Shown here: positions 10,901-18,716 of the stretch, piece after piece | Layout of the letters: each line of letters opens with the position of its first letter | Position numbering within the stretch: the first letter of the stretch is position 1 | Notes under the pieces: model-generated | The model's input: only the letters and a program-made list of their open reading frames with translations | Told to the model about the DNA's origin: nothing | Databases searched by the model: none | Made by a program: the position numbers and the translations under genes | NCBI GenBank assembly: GCA_037045225.1 | Contig: JBAOHZ010000009.1 | Location: forward strand, 1,302,001 to 1,366,000 | Source: Nitrospira sp. | GTDB taxonomy: Bacteria; Nitrospirota; Nitrospiria; Nitrospirales; Nitrospiraceae | Length of the DNA: 64,000 bases | Direction: 5' to 3'

Positions 10901-11326
10901 AGTCGTCCGCGCAGAGCCATCGAGAGACCAGGTTCCGTTGGCCTCCCGGCTGACAGTCACCCGCGGCCGATTGATCACCAGATCCTTGCCGACAACCCGC
11001 CCTTCCAGCAACGGCAGCCATTGAAGCGCAATCTCCAGGCGGTCGGCACTCAACAACGGCGTGGTGGAACCGGGTGCGTGCAGCTGCGCCTGCAGCAATT
11101 CCACTCCGATGGAGGGAAAGAGCCGGACATGCCAGGCCTCGACCGACAACTCATGGCCCGTGCGCTGTTGAAACTCTTGAAGCAGTGCCTCCCCAATCGC
11201 CGAACGATTGAGTAGCCAGGGCAAGACCAGGAGGCTGCCGATGAGCACCAGCGCCACCAGGAACAGACCCGACGCGATGAGGCCTGTGATCTTCCTCATG
11301 GATGGAGTGGCTGAGGGTTGGCCCAT
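7979..11326 (-). CDS. AsmA-like protein (bridge-type lipid-transport superfamily)
   Basis: This 1115-residue protein has one N-terminal membrane helix (ASGLFLVALVLIGSLLVLPWLL, about residues 19-40, broken here only for description) followed by a long periplasmic region of repeated beta strands, and an AsmA-like C-terminal region (about 880-1080, with DRFDMVLATSPLGSYSAAL and ELKGSANNPELRYLP). AsmA, YhdP and TamB relatives form hydrophobic grooves bridging the two membranes for phospholipid transport; the same role here is an inference. Met10 (MRKITG) is an alternative start; neither start has a strong ribosome-binding site. Confidence 0.82.
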   Translation of the reverse strand: MGQPSATPSMRKITGLIASGLFLVALVLIGSLLVLPWLLNRSAIGEALLQEFQQRTGHELSVEAWHVRLFPSIGVELLQAQLHAPGSTTPLLSADRLEIALQWLPLLEGRVVGKDLVINRPRVTVSREANGTWSLDGSARTTSQGDSAQLVPFLQVVQNLLLLDGVITVSDEAGLSPTVPLQIMVARGTLSTEVMGRYAKLQVSGEMPQERDRAAFTFDGSLTQNHEGGGTQAEGDVRFHHINVRHAISAWAGPGAIADGLVGSAQLNAHLRLIISGSGYELTADDWRAELSDLSMQGTATVAGQRGDRPRYSATLSAAPFMLTRLFSQLPSGWISPQVRARLGEYGIDGLVTMQRLSVSGEVGSGARPSLSGSIGLRDGRVTLNPQYPVVEALSGSLSFDDAQVRVTALRAAWGPFRLAGDDLLITQWLSDPHVDVKISGTGPLTGLVDVARRIEDAPLLREVFSRMQEATGDVETVAHVVGTPGGKNGLSLVDVDVRLHHAGFRTTVLPLDVREVEAHIHASPTLVSIEQLGGQVGPAALDARGNLTWRKGKVYSDVNVTMTADADHVWSWMAEAVDLGSRSEVEGTVSMQAAVTGMVEEPRFAGTIQLQSAGLRIPRIFTKPLHAPASIEFDGRLSGGSLLMIRQVGLVLPPVRIVGDGTLTFSEGMVFTANVSSGAISLKELPVGIALGSLRAGTFSAKLHMEGKVRERASWRTSGEVRFERGAIMLEALQDPIREAFVTLRFDQDKIQISRMTFHVGASDLRISGSIAQWAESPKVRLVIESSQIDVASFIPSRQTSSAPGTDGSGGKSWWSNGRLDMFLFADHVYYKKFLVTGLSSRVVWDHGLLTVERISGDTTEGHVGGQVKVRANGRRVEQIRGTFRANGIPVDHVLSLVQEEPTISGWLTTSGKLQTEFEGTGLALDSITSPQPIQVLVEDGRVSHMPVISTLLSVMNLPAVLQGQVDLEKDGFPLDRLKVVFSISHGVILAKELLLDSPILKISGTGRYDIVADRFDMVLATSPLGSYSAALKRIPLFGQLLAGDRQGFDTAIFELKGSANNPELRYLPMESLMTGMKGTAQLAFDVLVNAITLPQKAYSMVEEEITRGGDEEF

Positions 11327-11494
11327 TGCCTACGGTTATCCATCTGCTCACTGTACGCAACCAGCCCGGCAGGTACAAGCTGCGGAGATGAGCCGGTCGT
11401 GCTGAGTCGATCTCAGCGACTCTGTATGCTACAGTCCGGCCTCATCAGAACCATCAGGCACATTTTCGCCTTGTTATGCCTTGCATAGTGACCG

Positions 11495-12277
11495 ATGGCC
11501 AAACCCTCTCTACGCATCGCGTTTTTACATCTGGCTCCGATACCAGGCGCGCTGGCGAAGAATCGCCACCTGCTCACGCACGCGATCACGCGAGCCGCGT
11601 GTCTCGGAGCCGGCTGGATCATCACGCCTGAACTTGCGGTCAGCGGCTATACCTTCGCCGATACACTCGGCACGGATTGGATCGCCCCGCAACCCGACCC
11701 CTGGATGGAGACGGTCCGCCTGTTCGCCGCCAGGAAACGCGTCGCGATCTTCCTGTCACATCCCGAGCGTGACCCGCAATCCAACCGACTCTACAACTCG
11801 GTCTTCGCCATCACCCCCGACGGGCGCCTGGCAGGCTCACATCGCAAAATCAACGCGCTGCGCGTCGGGTCCGAGGCCTGGTCGACTCCCGGCACAGAGA
11901 CGACGGTCTTCCCGATGACGCCGCTTGGAAACGTCGGGATGCTCATCTGCGCCGACGCATTCTCACCGGGAATTGCCAATAGTTTGAAGGCCAAGGGTGC
12001 ACAGGTGCTGGTCTCGTCCGCGGCCTGGGCACCGGGACTGCATGGACCGAACGGCGAGTGGGAACGGTGCACAACAGACACCGGCCTGCCCCTCTTCGTG
12101 TGCAACCGCACCGGGGCCGATCGCACGCTCGATTTCAGAAAAGCCGAGAGCGTAGTGGCGCAGGGTGGGCAGCGGCTCCTCTCATTGTCGTCAGAACGGT
12201 CCGCTATCTTCCTCGTCGACTGGGACCTGCAGGCAGGAACCCTCGCCTCGCCGGAATATCGACAGATCCTGCTCTAG
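11495..12277 (+). CDS. Carbon-nitrogen hydrolase (nitrilase superfamily)
   Basis: The 260-residue protein carries the nitrilase-superfamily catalytic triad in order: Glu46 (TPELAVSGY), Lys118 (HRKINAL) and Cys152 (MLICADAF). Length and fold match single-domain amidases such as omega-amidase or beta-ureidopropionase relatives; the substrate is not predictable. There is no signal peptide, so it should act in the cytoplasm. It is divergent from the AsmA-like gene (170 bp) and convergent with the hydrolase at 12389. Confidence 0.88.
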   Translation: MAKPSLRIAFLHLAPIPGALAKNRHLLTHAITRAACLGAGWIITPELAVSGYTFADTLGTDWIAPQPDPWMETVRLFAARKRVAIFLSHPERDPQSNRLYNSVFAITPDGRLAGSHRKINALRVGSEAWSTPGTETTVFPMTPLGNVGMLICADAFSPGIANSLKAKGAQVLVSSAAWAPGLHGPNGEWERCTTDTGLPLFVCNRTGADRTLDFRKAESVVAQGGQRLLSLSSERSAIFLVDWDLQAGTLASPEYRQILL

Positions 12278-12388
12278 CGACATGCGGGCTGAAGCGTCCC
12301 GAGCCTCCGTATCTCGTCTCTCGTACCTCGTCCTGACGAGATACGCTTCACGTTTCACGAGATACGAAAACACCCGTCGAACCACGCG

Positions 12389-12946
12389 CTACAACTTGAG
12401 CAGCCGCTCCAACAACACAAGCCCTGCAGGCCAGTCACCAAGCCCACTGTCGGCATTAATGTGACCGATTGTACCGGCTTCAACAAAGTCACTCCCCCAA
12501 TCGGCCGCGCAACGCCGCGCATAGGCAACGGACCCGAACGGATCGTCGCTGCTCGCCACCACCAGACTGGGAAAGCGAAGTGGTTCTGCTGGAACCGGCT
12601 GGAAGCCTTGTGCCGCCGGTGGAAACATGGGCCCATCCGGATCAGGCACCGCCACCAGCAAGGCGGCACGCACCGGACGCGAGGCCCATTGAGCCCAGTG
12701 TGCGACGAGCAGGCAGCCCATGCTATGGGCGATTAACACAGGGGGTGCGGAGAGACGAGCCATAGCGGCATCCAGCCCGTGTAGCCATTCCGCACACACC
12801 GGACGATCCCAGTCACGCTGCTGCACGCGCTGCCATCCGGGGTGCCGCTGCTCCCACAAGGTTTGCCAATGACCAGGTCCGGAATTGCCGATGCCCGGAA
12901 CCACCAGGGCGAGGCCCTCGCCGCTTGTCGAGTTATGCCTTGGCAC
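12389..12946 (-). CDS. RBBP9/YdeN-family alpha/beta serine hydrolase
   Basis: I take the GTG at 12946 as the start (VPRHNST), giving 185 residues; AAGGAG lies about ten bases upstream and the start overlaps the end of the flavoprotein gene by 14 bp. The fold is short alpha/beta hydrolase: VVPGIGNSGPGHWQTLWE near the N-terminus, the nucleophile elbow AHSMGC (Ser), the Asp in ASSDDPFG and the His in GTIGHINADSGLGDW. The RBBP9 family contains serine hydrolases of unknown substrate. It is last in a four-gene overlapping operon. Confidence 0.85.
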   Translation of the reverse strand: MPRHNSTSGEGLALVVPGIGNSGPGHWQTLWEQRHPGWQRVQQRDWDRPVCAEWLHGLDAAMARLSAPPVLIAHSMGCLLVAHWAQWASRPVRAALLVAVPDPDGPMFPPAAQGFQPVPAEPLRFPSLVVASSDDPFGSVAYARRCAADWGSDFVEAGTIGHINADSGLGDWPAGLVLLERLLKL

Positions 12947-14171
12947 GCCCTGCACGCTCCTTGAACCAGGCAACCGCCCCGGCACCGGCTGTCCGCCCGC
13001 TGGCGAAACAGGCCGTGAGCAGATACCCGCCCGTCGGCGCTTCCCAATCCAACATCTCTCCCGCGCAAAACAACCCCGGCAGAGCACGCACCATCAGCCG
13101 CTTGTCGAGGGCCTTAAACTCCACGCCACCGGCAGTGCTGATCGCCTCCTCCAAGGGACGCGAGGCAGCCAGCGTGAGCTGCAAGGATTTGATCGCCGCG
13201 GCCAGGCGTGTCGGGTCCGCAAAATCTTCCTTCGACACGAGCTCTCGTAGCAGGCCAGATTTCACTCCATCAATGTGCGCCCGCCGCTGCAAATGTGTGG
13301 CCATCGTCTTTTTGCCGCGCGGCTGAGAAAGATCCTTGATGAGGCGCGGCAGCTCACGATCGGGCGCGAGGTCCAGCCGGAGCGTGCCCCGGCCGGTAGC
13401 CTGAATCTCATCGCGCAGATAGGGTGCCACGGCATAAATGACGCCGCCTTCCACACCGGTCTCTGTAATCACAAACTCCCCCATGCGACGCATCACCGCG
13501 CCGGTCGGCGATTTCGCCACTACCCCCACGGTCTTGACCGGATGCCCGGCGAACTTACTCCGAAAATGTTCCGTCCATCCCACGTCGAACCCGCAGTTGG
13601 CCGGCTGTAACGGCGCAATCGGGACGTCACGCCCGGCAAGCAGGGGCACCCAGGCGCCATCCGAACCGAGCTTGGGCCAACTGCCGCCGCCCAGCGCCAG
13701 AATAACCGCATCCGCCTCCACGGACTGGGTTCCCTGCGGCGTCTCAAAGCAAAGGGATTTTTGTGCATCCCAGCCGCACCAGCGATGTCTGACATGAATG
13801 GTCAATCCGGCCTGACGCAGCCGGCGAAGCCAGGCTCGCAGTAGCGGCGCAGCTTTCATATCGGCGGGAAAGATCCGCCCGGAGGAGCCCACAAACGTCT
13901 CGACACCCAACTCCTTTGTCCATGCGCGAAGCGCGTCCGGACCGAACGCATTGAGCCAGGGGGCGACCTTGGCCGCCCGCTCTCCATAACGCGAGAGAAA
14001 CACCTCGGGTGGATCGGAATGGGTCAAGTTCAGCCCGCCCTTTCCGGCCAACAGAAATTTACGGCCGACCGAGGCCATGGCATCGTAGAGATCGACTTGC
14101 GCGCCTCCCGCCAGCGCCGCCTCCGCCGCCATGAGTCCCGCCGGTCCTCCACCGATAATCGCGATCTTCAC
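12933..14171 (-). CDS. TIGR03862-type flavoprotein (HI0933 superfamily)
   Basis: The 412-residue protein starts IAIIGGGPAGLMAAEAALAGG (FAD dinucleotide-binding motif, about 3-23), followed by SVGRKFLLAGKGGLNLTHSD (about 36-55), the variant of the HI0933 signature that marks the PP_4765 family. The C-terminal CAGEMLDWEAPTGGYLLTACFASGRTAG closes the FAD site. The reaction is unknown. The start lies 3 bp after the stop of the C39-like frame and the end overlaps the hydrolase, so the operon is tightly packed. Confidence 0.85.
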   Translation of the reverse strand: MKIAIIGGGPAGLMAAEAALAGGAQVDLYDAMASVGRKFLLAGKGGLNLTHSDPPEVFLSRYGERAAKVAPWLNAFGPDALRAWTKELGVETFVGSSGRIFPADMKAAPLLRAWLRRLRQAGLTIHVRHRWCGWDAQKSLCFETPQGTQSVEADAVILALGGGSWPKLGSDGAWVPLLAGRDVPIAPLQPANCGFDVGWTEHFRSKFAGHPVKTVGVVAKSPTGAVMRRMGEFVITETGVEGGVIYAVAPYLRDEIQATGRGTLRLDLAPDRELPRLIKDLSQPRGKKTMATHLQRRAHIDGVKSGLLRELVSKEDFADPTRLAAAIKSLQLTLAASRPLEEAISTAGGVEFKALDKRLMVRALPGLFCAGEMLDWEAPTGGYLLTACFASGRTAGAGAVAWFKERAGRAKA

Positions 14172-14174
14172 CCG

Positions 14175-14486
14175 TTACCTCTTCATCGTCACAGAAAGAA
14201 ACCATACCGGCCTCATACGCCCGAAGTCGGTCCGAAGGGGAGCCTTCAATGTCGGGGTGGAATCTACCACGTACGACCGGTCGTTCTCTCGCCCGAACAC
14301 CACCCAGTGCCAGAACGGTCGTCCCTGCTCCAGATGCCACTTGATGGCCAGCAACGCGCAATCCGGCAAACCGGTCGATGAGCGAAACGGTTTGGTGCCC
14401 GCGAGGCACGCAGACCGAACTGCGTCAGCAGCCGCCGCACCGATGCCGAAACCGGTTCGTTCGTCCTGAACAACGGGCCGGATCAC
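14175..14486 (-). pseudogene. C39-like papain-fold protein, internally deleted remnant
   Basis: An open frame of 103 residues starts at a GTG that overlaps the GNAT stop (GTGA). Its C-terminal half is well preserved: CALLAIKWHLEQ, FWHWVVFGRE with the expected catalytic His, YVVDS and RTDFGRMRP. The N-terminal half is short and reads TGFGIGAAAA where relatives, from memory, have a Gly-Cys pair, so the catalytic Cys is absent. The +1 frame over 14390-14450 reads VRRLLTQFGLRA, which looks like the missing middle of the family, suggesting a deletion plus frame change. It could still be expressed as a small protein. Confidence 0.5.
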
Positions 14487-14953
14487 AGGAACAGTTTCAT
14501 CTTCCGTCCACCGGTAATACTGAATCCCTGTCGTTCATAAAACGCCAGGGCCCGGTCGAACTGCGGAAGCGGAGGCGTCGTGACCTCCAGCCTAGTCCAT
14601 TGTTTTGTGTGAGCCAGATTTTTTGCGTCTGCCAGGAGTGTTGCGCCCACCCTGCGAGAACGGAACGCCGGACGCACATACAATTCCGGAATGATCCCGA
14701 ATACGCCTTCCGCGTAAAGCGCACGACTTTCCGACAGGGTCAGCAAACCAGCAACCTGCTCGTCGTGATACGCCAACAACACCGTATAGGTCTCGTCTAC
14801 CAGCCAGCGCCGTGCCCGCGCCTCGGTCTCGACCTGAGAGAATTCGAAGGCCTTCATTCCGATGGCTGTCATAATCTCCCGCAACAACTCGCCGACCAAA
14901 TCGGCTACGAGCGGGGCATCAGCCGGTTGTGCCTGGGCAAGACGAATCGACAT
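14483..14953 (-). CDS. GNAT-family N-acetyltransferase
   Basis: The 156-residue protein has the GNAT layout: an N-terminal helix pair, the central strand VAGLLTLSESRALY (about 66-80), then the acetyl-CoA pyrophosphate-binding segment LYVRPAFRSRRVGATLLADA (about 91-110, an R/Q-x-x-G-x-A-type loop) and the C-terminal FYERQGFSITG motif. The acceptor is unknown. It is first in the overlapping operon with the C39-like remnant, flavoprotein and hydrolase. Confidence 0.85.
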   Translation of the reverse strand: MSIRLAQAQPADAPLVADLVGELLREIMTAIGMKAFEFSQVETEARARRWLVDETYTVLLAYHDEQVAGLLTLSESRALYAEGVFGIIPELYVRPAFRSRRVGATLLADAKNLAHTKQWTRLEVTTPPLPQFDRALAFYERQGFSITGGRKMKLFL

Positions 14954-14999
14954 CGTGCGAACCTACCCGCAGCAGGCCCACGCGTCAAGCCGTGGAGCG

Positions 15000-15035
15000 T
15001 CCGCTGTCGGGATATTACGATTCACCGACAGCGGA
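15000..15035 (-). terminator. Hairpin after the antiporter gene
   Basis: A perfect 11-bp inverted repeat (TCCGCTGTCGG / CCGACAGCGGA) with a 14-base loop lies 37 bp past the antiporter stop codon and before the GNAT operon. There is no clear T tract, so it may act as a terminator or simply stabilise the mRNA end. Confidence 0.5.
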
Positions 15036-15071
15036 GAGTACCGGACGGGAATGCGATGAATGGGGCACCAC

Positions 15072-16688
15072 TCACGCGTGGACTTTTCCGATTCGGCACT
15101 CGCCGACACCCAGGTGGAGCGCCGCCACATCGAGTTCATGCTCTAAGCGATGAAGGACTTCGTCGCTGATCGTGCCGTTGTCCCGAAGCCCGATCAGGGT
15201 CATGCGCTCGGCCGCTAAGGTTTCAAATTGCAGCCGCTGGACGGATTCGCTGGTTGAATTGGAAGGCGGCTCCTCTGCCAAAGTGGCTTTGGTGAGACGC
15301 TCCAGCCGTTGGAGATATTGCAGCCGCAGGTGCTCCACCTGCTCCAGCGACACCCAGTTTTCTGTGACTACTTGATCCAGTCGATTCAGGGCCGCAGTCG
15401 CCGCATGTGCCCGTGCCAGCGCTTCTTCCTGTTCCAGCCCACCGTCTTCTCTGAGCTGCAACAACCGAATGATCGGCGGCAACGAGAGGCCCTGCACAAC
15501 CAAGGTCGCGAGAATCACGGTGAAGCTGATCAAAATAATCTCAGCGCGAAATGGAAACGGCGCACCAGCGCTGGTTGCCACCGGAAGCGCTAACGCAGCC
15601 GCAAGGGTCACGATGCCGCGCATGCCGGTCCAGGAAACCAGGAACAAGCTCGACCATGAAGGCATCGGATCACGCTCCCGCAAGGTCGCGCTCAACCATC
15701 TGGGAATGAGAGCGGCCACGGGCACCCACAGGAGTCGCACCAGAATAACAGTCGCGCTCACCCAGGCCCCGGCGATGAGCACCGGCCCAAACTGGCCCGG
15801 CGACATGGAGTCGCGAAGCGTGTCCAGTTGCAGGCCGATCAGGATAAAAATAACTCCATTCAAGATAAAGATCAGGAGATCCCACACCGCGCGCGCCTGC
15901 AATCTGGTGGCCGGGGAGACCGCGCCGCTGAACGACTGACGAATATACAGTCCCCCTGCCACACAAGCCAACACGGCAGAGGCATGCACCAACTCCCCGC
16001 ACACCCAGGCGATATACGGCGCCAACAGGGTCACGCCGATCTGCGTAAACCCGTCTTCCGTGGCGGAGAGTGCCCACCTGACGATCCAGGCGACACCAAT
16101 GCCGATGACCACTCCAGCCAGCCCGGCAAAGACAAACTCGAACAGCGTATGTCCGAGCGCAAACGAACCGCTCATCGCGGCGCCCACGGCCGCCCGATAC
16201 AATACTAACGCCGTGGCATCGTTGACGAGGCTTTCGCCCTCCAGGATACTCACGATCCGGCGCGGGATCCTCAGCCGCTTCCCAATGGCTGTCGCGGACA
16301 CCGCATCGGGCGGCGAGACGATCGCGCCCAACGCAATGGCCTCCGCCCATCCAATACCAGGCAAGAGAGTGTGGGCCGCGAACGCAACCCCGGCGGAAGT
16401 CGCCAGGACCAATCCCACCGCCAGAAGCGAAATCGGCCGGAGATTCTGGCGAAACTCGCGCCACGACGTGAAATACGCGGCGGACCACAAGATCGGCGGC
16501 AGGAAGACCAGGAACACGAGGTCCGGATGGAATGTCACTGCGGGCAACCCTGGCACCAGTCCCAGCGTCAGACCACCCAACACCAGAAAGATCGGATACG
16601 GAATATGGACCTTCTGCGCGAGGGTCGTCAGCGCGAGCACCACCGCGAACAAGATGATGATAACTTCGAGTTGATGCAGGCCTTCCAT
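15072..16688 (-). CDS. Na+/H+ antiporter, CPA1 family
   Basis: The 538-residue membrane protein has about twelve hydrophobic segments over residues 1-410 and a hydrophilic tail (about 420-538) with two helices rich in Glu, Arg and Leu. The CPA1 signature GESLVNDATALVLYR (about 150-165) contains the Asn-Asp pair that carries ions, preceded by SPPDAVSATAIGKRL. It should exchange cytoplasmic Na+ (or K+) for H+ at the inner membrane, serving pH and salt homeostasis. It appears monocistronic, closed by the hairpin at 15000-15035. Confidence 0.9.
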   Translation of the reverse strand: MEGLHQLEVIIILFAVVLALTTLAQKVHIPYPIFLVLGGLTLGLVPGLPAVTFHPDLVFLVFLPPILWSAAYFTSWREFRQNLRPISLLAVGLVLATSAGVAFAAHTLLPGIGWAEAIALGAIVSPPDAVSATAIGKRLRIPRRIVSILEGESLVNDATALVLYRAAVGAAMSGSFALGHTLFEFVFAGLAGVVIGIGVAWIVRWALSATEDGFTQIGVTLLAPYIAWVCGELVHASAVLACVAGGLYIRQSFSGAVSPATRLQARAVWDLLIFILNGVIFILIGLQLDTLRDSMSPGQFGPVLIAGAWVSATVILVRLLWVPVAALIPRWLSATLRERDPMPSWSSLFLVSWTGMRGIVTLAAALALPVATSAGAPFPFRAEIILISFTVILATLVVQGLSLPPIIRLLQLREDGGLEQEEALARAHAATAALNRLDQVVTENWVSLEQVEHLRLQYLQRLERLTKATLAEEPPSNSTSESVQRLQFETLAAERMTLIGLRDNGTISDEVLHRLEHELDVAALHLGVGECRIGKVHA

Positions 16689-16756
16689 CGTTGCACAACA
16701 CCGTTTCTGCGGCGATCGCGTGAGCCGGGCTGATCGCCGCCGCTACAGGCACTCCG

Positions 16757-17593
16757 TTATATCCCGATGACTTCCAATCGCTGGAGATCGTCGGGCGCGA
16801 TCGTGAACTGGTCGGAACGCAGATCCTCCTGCATATGTTGCCGATCGGTCGTGCCGGTCAGCGGCAACATGCCGATCTGCATGGCGAATCGAAACACCAG
16901 TTGCGCGAGCCCCATACCATACTTGGCGGCCATGGCCCGCACCTCGGGATCGGTGAACAACCCCTGATTGGCAGTCAGCAACGAGAACCCCTGGTAGATG
17001 ATGCCGTGAGTCCGGCAGATCGCCCGCACATCCCGGTCCCACCCCAGCGCCGCATAACAGCGATTCTGCACCACCATCGGCTTATGCGTCGCCCGCGCGC
17101 AGAGCAACGTGAGCTGATCCGCCGTCACATTGCTGATGCCGATCAGCTTCGTCTTCCCCGCATCGTACAAGGCCTCGATGGCGGCCCAGACCTCCCAATC
17201 CGCATCGCTCAGCCCGCGTCGACCATAGGGGCCGTGCAAGACATAGGAGTCAAGATAATCGGTATGAAGATGCGTCAGCGAGCTGTCGAACGATTGCTTC
17301 ACCTGCGTCGTCAGATCGGCCTGCGCATCATAGGGCGTGCGATGGTCTTGGCCGTTCACCGGCGTGAACTTGGTTTGTATAAACAGCCGCTCGCGCGAGG
17401 TGCCCTGCTTCGCCAATTCCAGCAATGCCTCTCCGACCAATGCCTCCTGGTAATGGATCAACTGATTGGCGGTATCGATCGCCGTAAACCCCGCAGACAC
17501 GGCCTGCCGTACCAACGGCGCCGTCGCCTCTTTTTTCCATGCGGTCCCGTACATGAACGAAGGAACAGGGACCTGATTGTAGGCAGTCAACAT
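16757..17593 (-). CDS. Aldo/keto reductase
   Basis: I choose the ATG of MLTAYNQVPV, which has GGAGG about ten bases upstream; an in-frame ATG 27 bases earlier lacks one. The 278-residue protein shows the AKR barrel and its catalytic tetrad candidates: Asp in GFTAIDTANQ, Tyr/His in the NQLIHYQEA segment, Lys in FIQTKFTPV and His in SYVLHGPYG. The usual catalytic DTAxxY tyrosine is not in its standard place (DTANQLIHY), a difference worth noting. NADPH-dependent reduction of an aldehyde or ketone is expected. Confidence 0.85.
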   Translation of the reverse strand: MLTAYNQVPVPSFMYGTAWKKEATAPLVRQAVSAGFTAIDTANQLIHYQEALVGEALLELAKQGTSRERLFIQTKFTPVNGQDHRTPYDAQADLTTQVKQSFDSSLTHLHTDYLDSYVLHGPYGRRGLSDADWEVWAAIEALYDAGKTKLIGISNVTADQLTLLCARATHKPMVVQNRCYAALGWDRDVRAICRTHGIIYQGFSLLTANQGLFTDPEVRAMAAKYGMGLAQLVFRFAMQIGMLPLTGTTDRQHMQEDLRSDQFTIAPDDLQRLEVIGI

Positions 17594-17709
17594 GACGTGA
17601 AATCCTCCAAGCCGTACCATACACAGATCCTCAGACCAGTCTCAATGTTCCAAATGGCCCGGGAAGTTGCTAGAGTGCCTCCCCATCACCCGTAAGGAGC
17701 GACGCCCAC

Positions 17710-18024
17710 ATGGATGCAGAACCGGTTAATCAGCTCGTAGAGCTTCGACTTACCTATCGATACATCAAAGACCATCCCTGGACCGTACAAGCCATCAACG
17801 GATTTCTCTCCGCCTATTTCATGGAGAAGCCGGGGTTTGCCGTCCAGCGGCATTTCGACGATCTCGAATCGGGTATGCACGTGTGGCTCTGCGAGGTGCC
17901 GTCCAACATGAAAATTACCGTGCTCTTACGACGGCTGCAGGCGGATATTCCTCCCTGCCGACACATTCAACCCGCGACAGACCCCTCGGCCAGAGCGCAA
18001 TACATCATCGATAGTCCCGAGTGA
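17710..18024 (+). CDS. Hypothetical 104-aa protein
   Basis: No family recognised. An AAGGAG lies 11 bases before the ATG and the codon use matches neighbouring genes. The sequence is soluble and mixed alpha/beta (ELRLTYRYIKDHPWTVQAIN, then VWLCEVPSNMKITVLLRRL) with three Cys and several aromatic residues. It is divergent from the aldo/keto reductase and followed 68 bp later by the SDR gene on the same strand, so the two could be co-transcribed. Confidence 0.6.
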   Translation: MDAEPVNQLVELRLTYRYIKDHPWTVQAINGFLSAYFMEKPGFAVQRHFDDLESGMHVWLCEVPSNMKITVLLRRLQADIPPCRHIQPATDPSARAQYIIDSPE

Positions 18025-18092
18025 ACGGCAGCGCTTGCACCGCGCACAACGCCATGGCTACACTGCCGACAGGTGAACAAGGGAGGTTCGGC

Positions 18093-18701
18093 ATGCGAGT
18101 GATTGTCATCGGAGGAACGGGCACCATCGGATCCGCCGTCGTGAAGCGACTGTCCACACGACACGATGTGGTGGTAGTCGGGCACAAGCGGGGGGCGTTC
18201 CAGGTTGATCTGGCTTCGCCGGACTCCATCACTAGCCTCTTCAAAGCAGTCGGAACCTGCGATGCCGTCGTGAGTACTGCCGGCATCGCCAAATTTGCGA
18301 GCCTGGATGATCTGACGTATGACGATTACTTCGTCGGCCTGAAGAATAAATTGATGGGCCAGTCGAATCTGGTGCGCATCGGTCGACCATTTGTGACGAA
18401 CCACGGATCCTTCACCCTCACCAGCGGCGTGCTCAGCCAGGAACCCATAAAAGGCAGCTGCGCGATCAGCATGGCCAACGCCGGACTGGAAGGATTTGTT
18501 CGCGCCGCCGCCATCGACCTGCCGCGAAGCCTGCGCGTGAATGTCGTCAGCCCGCCCTGGGTCACGGAAACACTCATCGCCAGAGGCATGGACCCGTCGA
18601 TCGGCCTGCCTGCCGACACGGTCGCGCACAGTTATCTCGCCAGTGTGGAAGGCACGATGACGGGGCAGGTGATTGATCCGCGGAAACACGCGAGCGGGTA
18701 A
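18093..18701 (+). CDS. Short-chain dehydrogenase/reductase (atypical)
   Basis: The start MRVIVIGGTGTIGSAV has GGGAGG six bases upstream, giving 202 residues. The Rossmann glycine motif GGTGTIG (about 6-12) is clear, as are STAGIAKF (NAG-like) and the FTLTSG strand with the catalytic-type Ser. The YxxxK pair is missing: the equivalent stretch reads CAISMANAGLEGF, as in the atypical short SDR group. It may therefore be a reductase with a changed active site or only a nucleotide-binding protein. Confidence 0.85.
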   Translation: MRVIVIGGTGTIGSAVVKRLSTRHDVVVVGHKRGAFQVDLASPDSITSLFKAVGTCDAVVSTAGIAKFASLDDLTYDDYFVGLKNKLMGQSNLVRIGRPFVTNHGSFTLTSGVLSQEPIKGSCAISMANAGLEGFVRAAAIDLPRSLRVNVVSPPWVTETLIARGMDPSIGLPADTVAHSYLASVEGTMTGQVIDPRKHASG

Positions 18702-18716
18702 GCGCGACCAGACCTC

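Noticed and set aside
12941..12955. Possible sigma54 -24/-12 site on the plus strand
   Set aside because: It matches only part of the consensus and lies inside a convergent gene.
15670..16752. 360-codon open frame overlapping the antiporter gene
   Set aside because: It is on the same strand in another frame of a transporter with clear CPA1 motifs, and is rich in Arg/Gly with no motif of its own.
18093..18701. Fully active SDR
   Set aside because: The YxxxK pair is absent, so I describe it as atypical rather than claiming a normal dehydrogenase.
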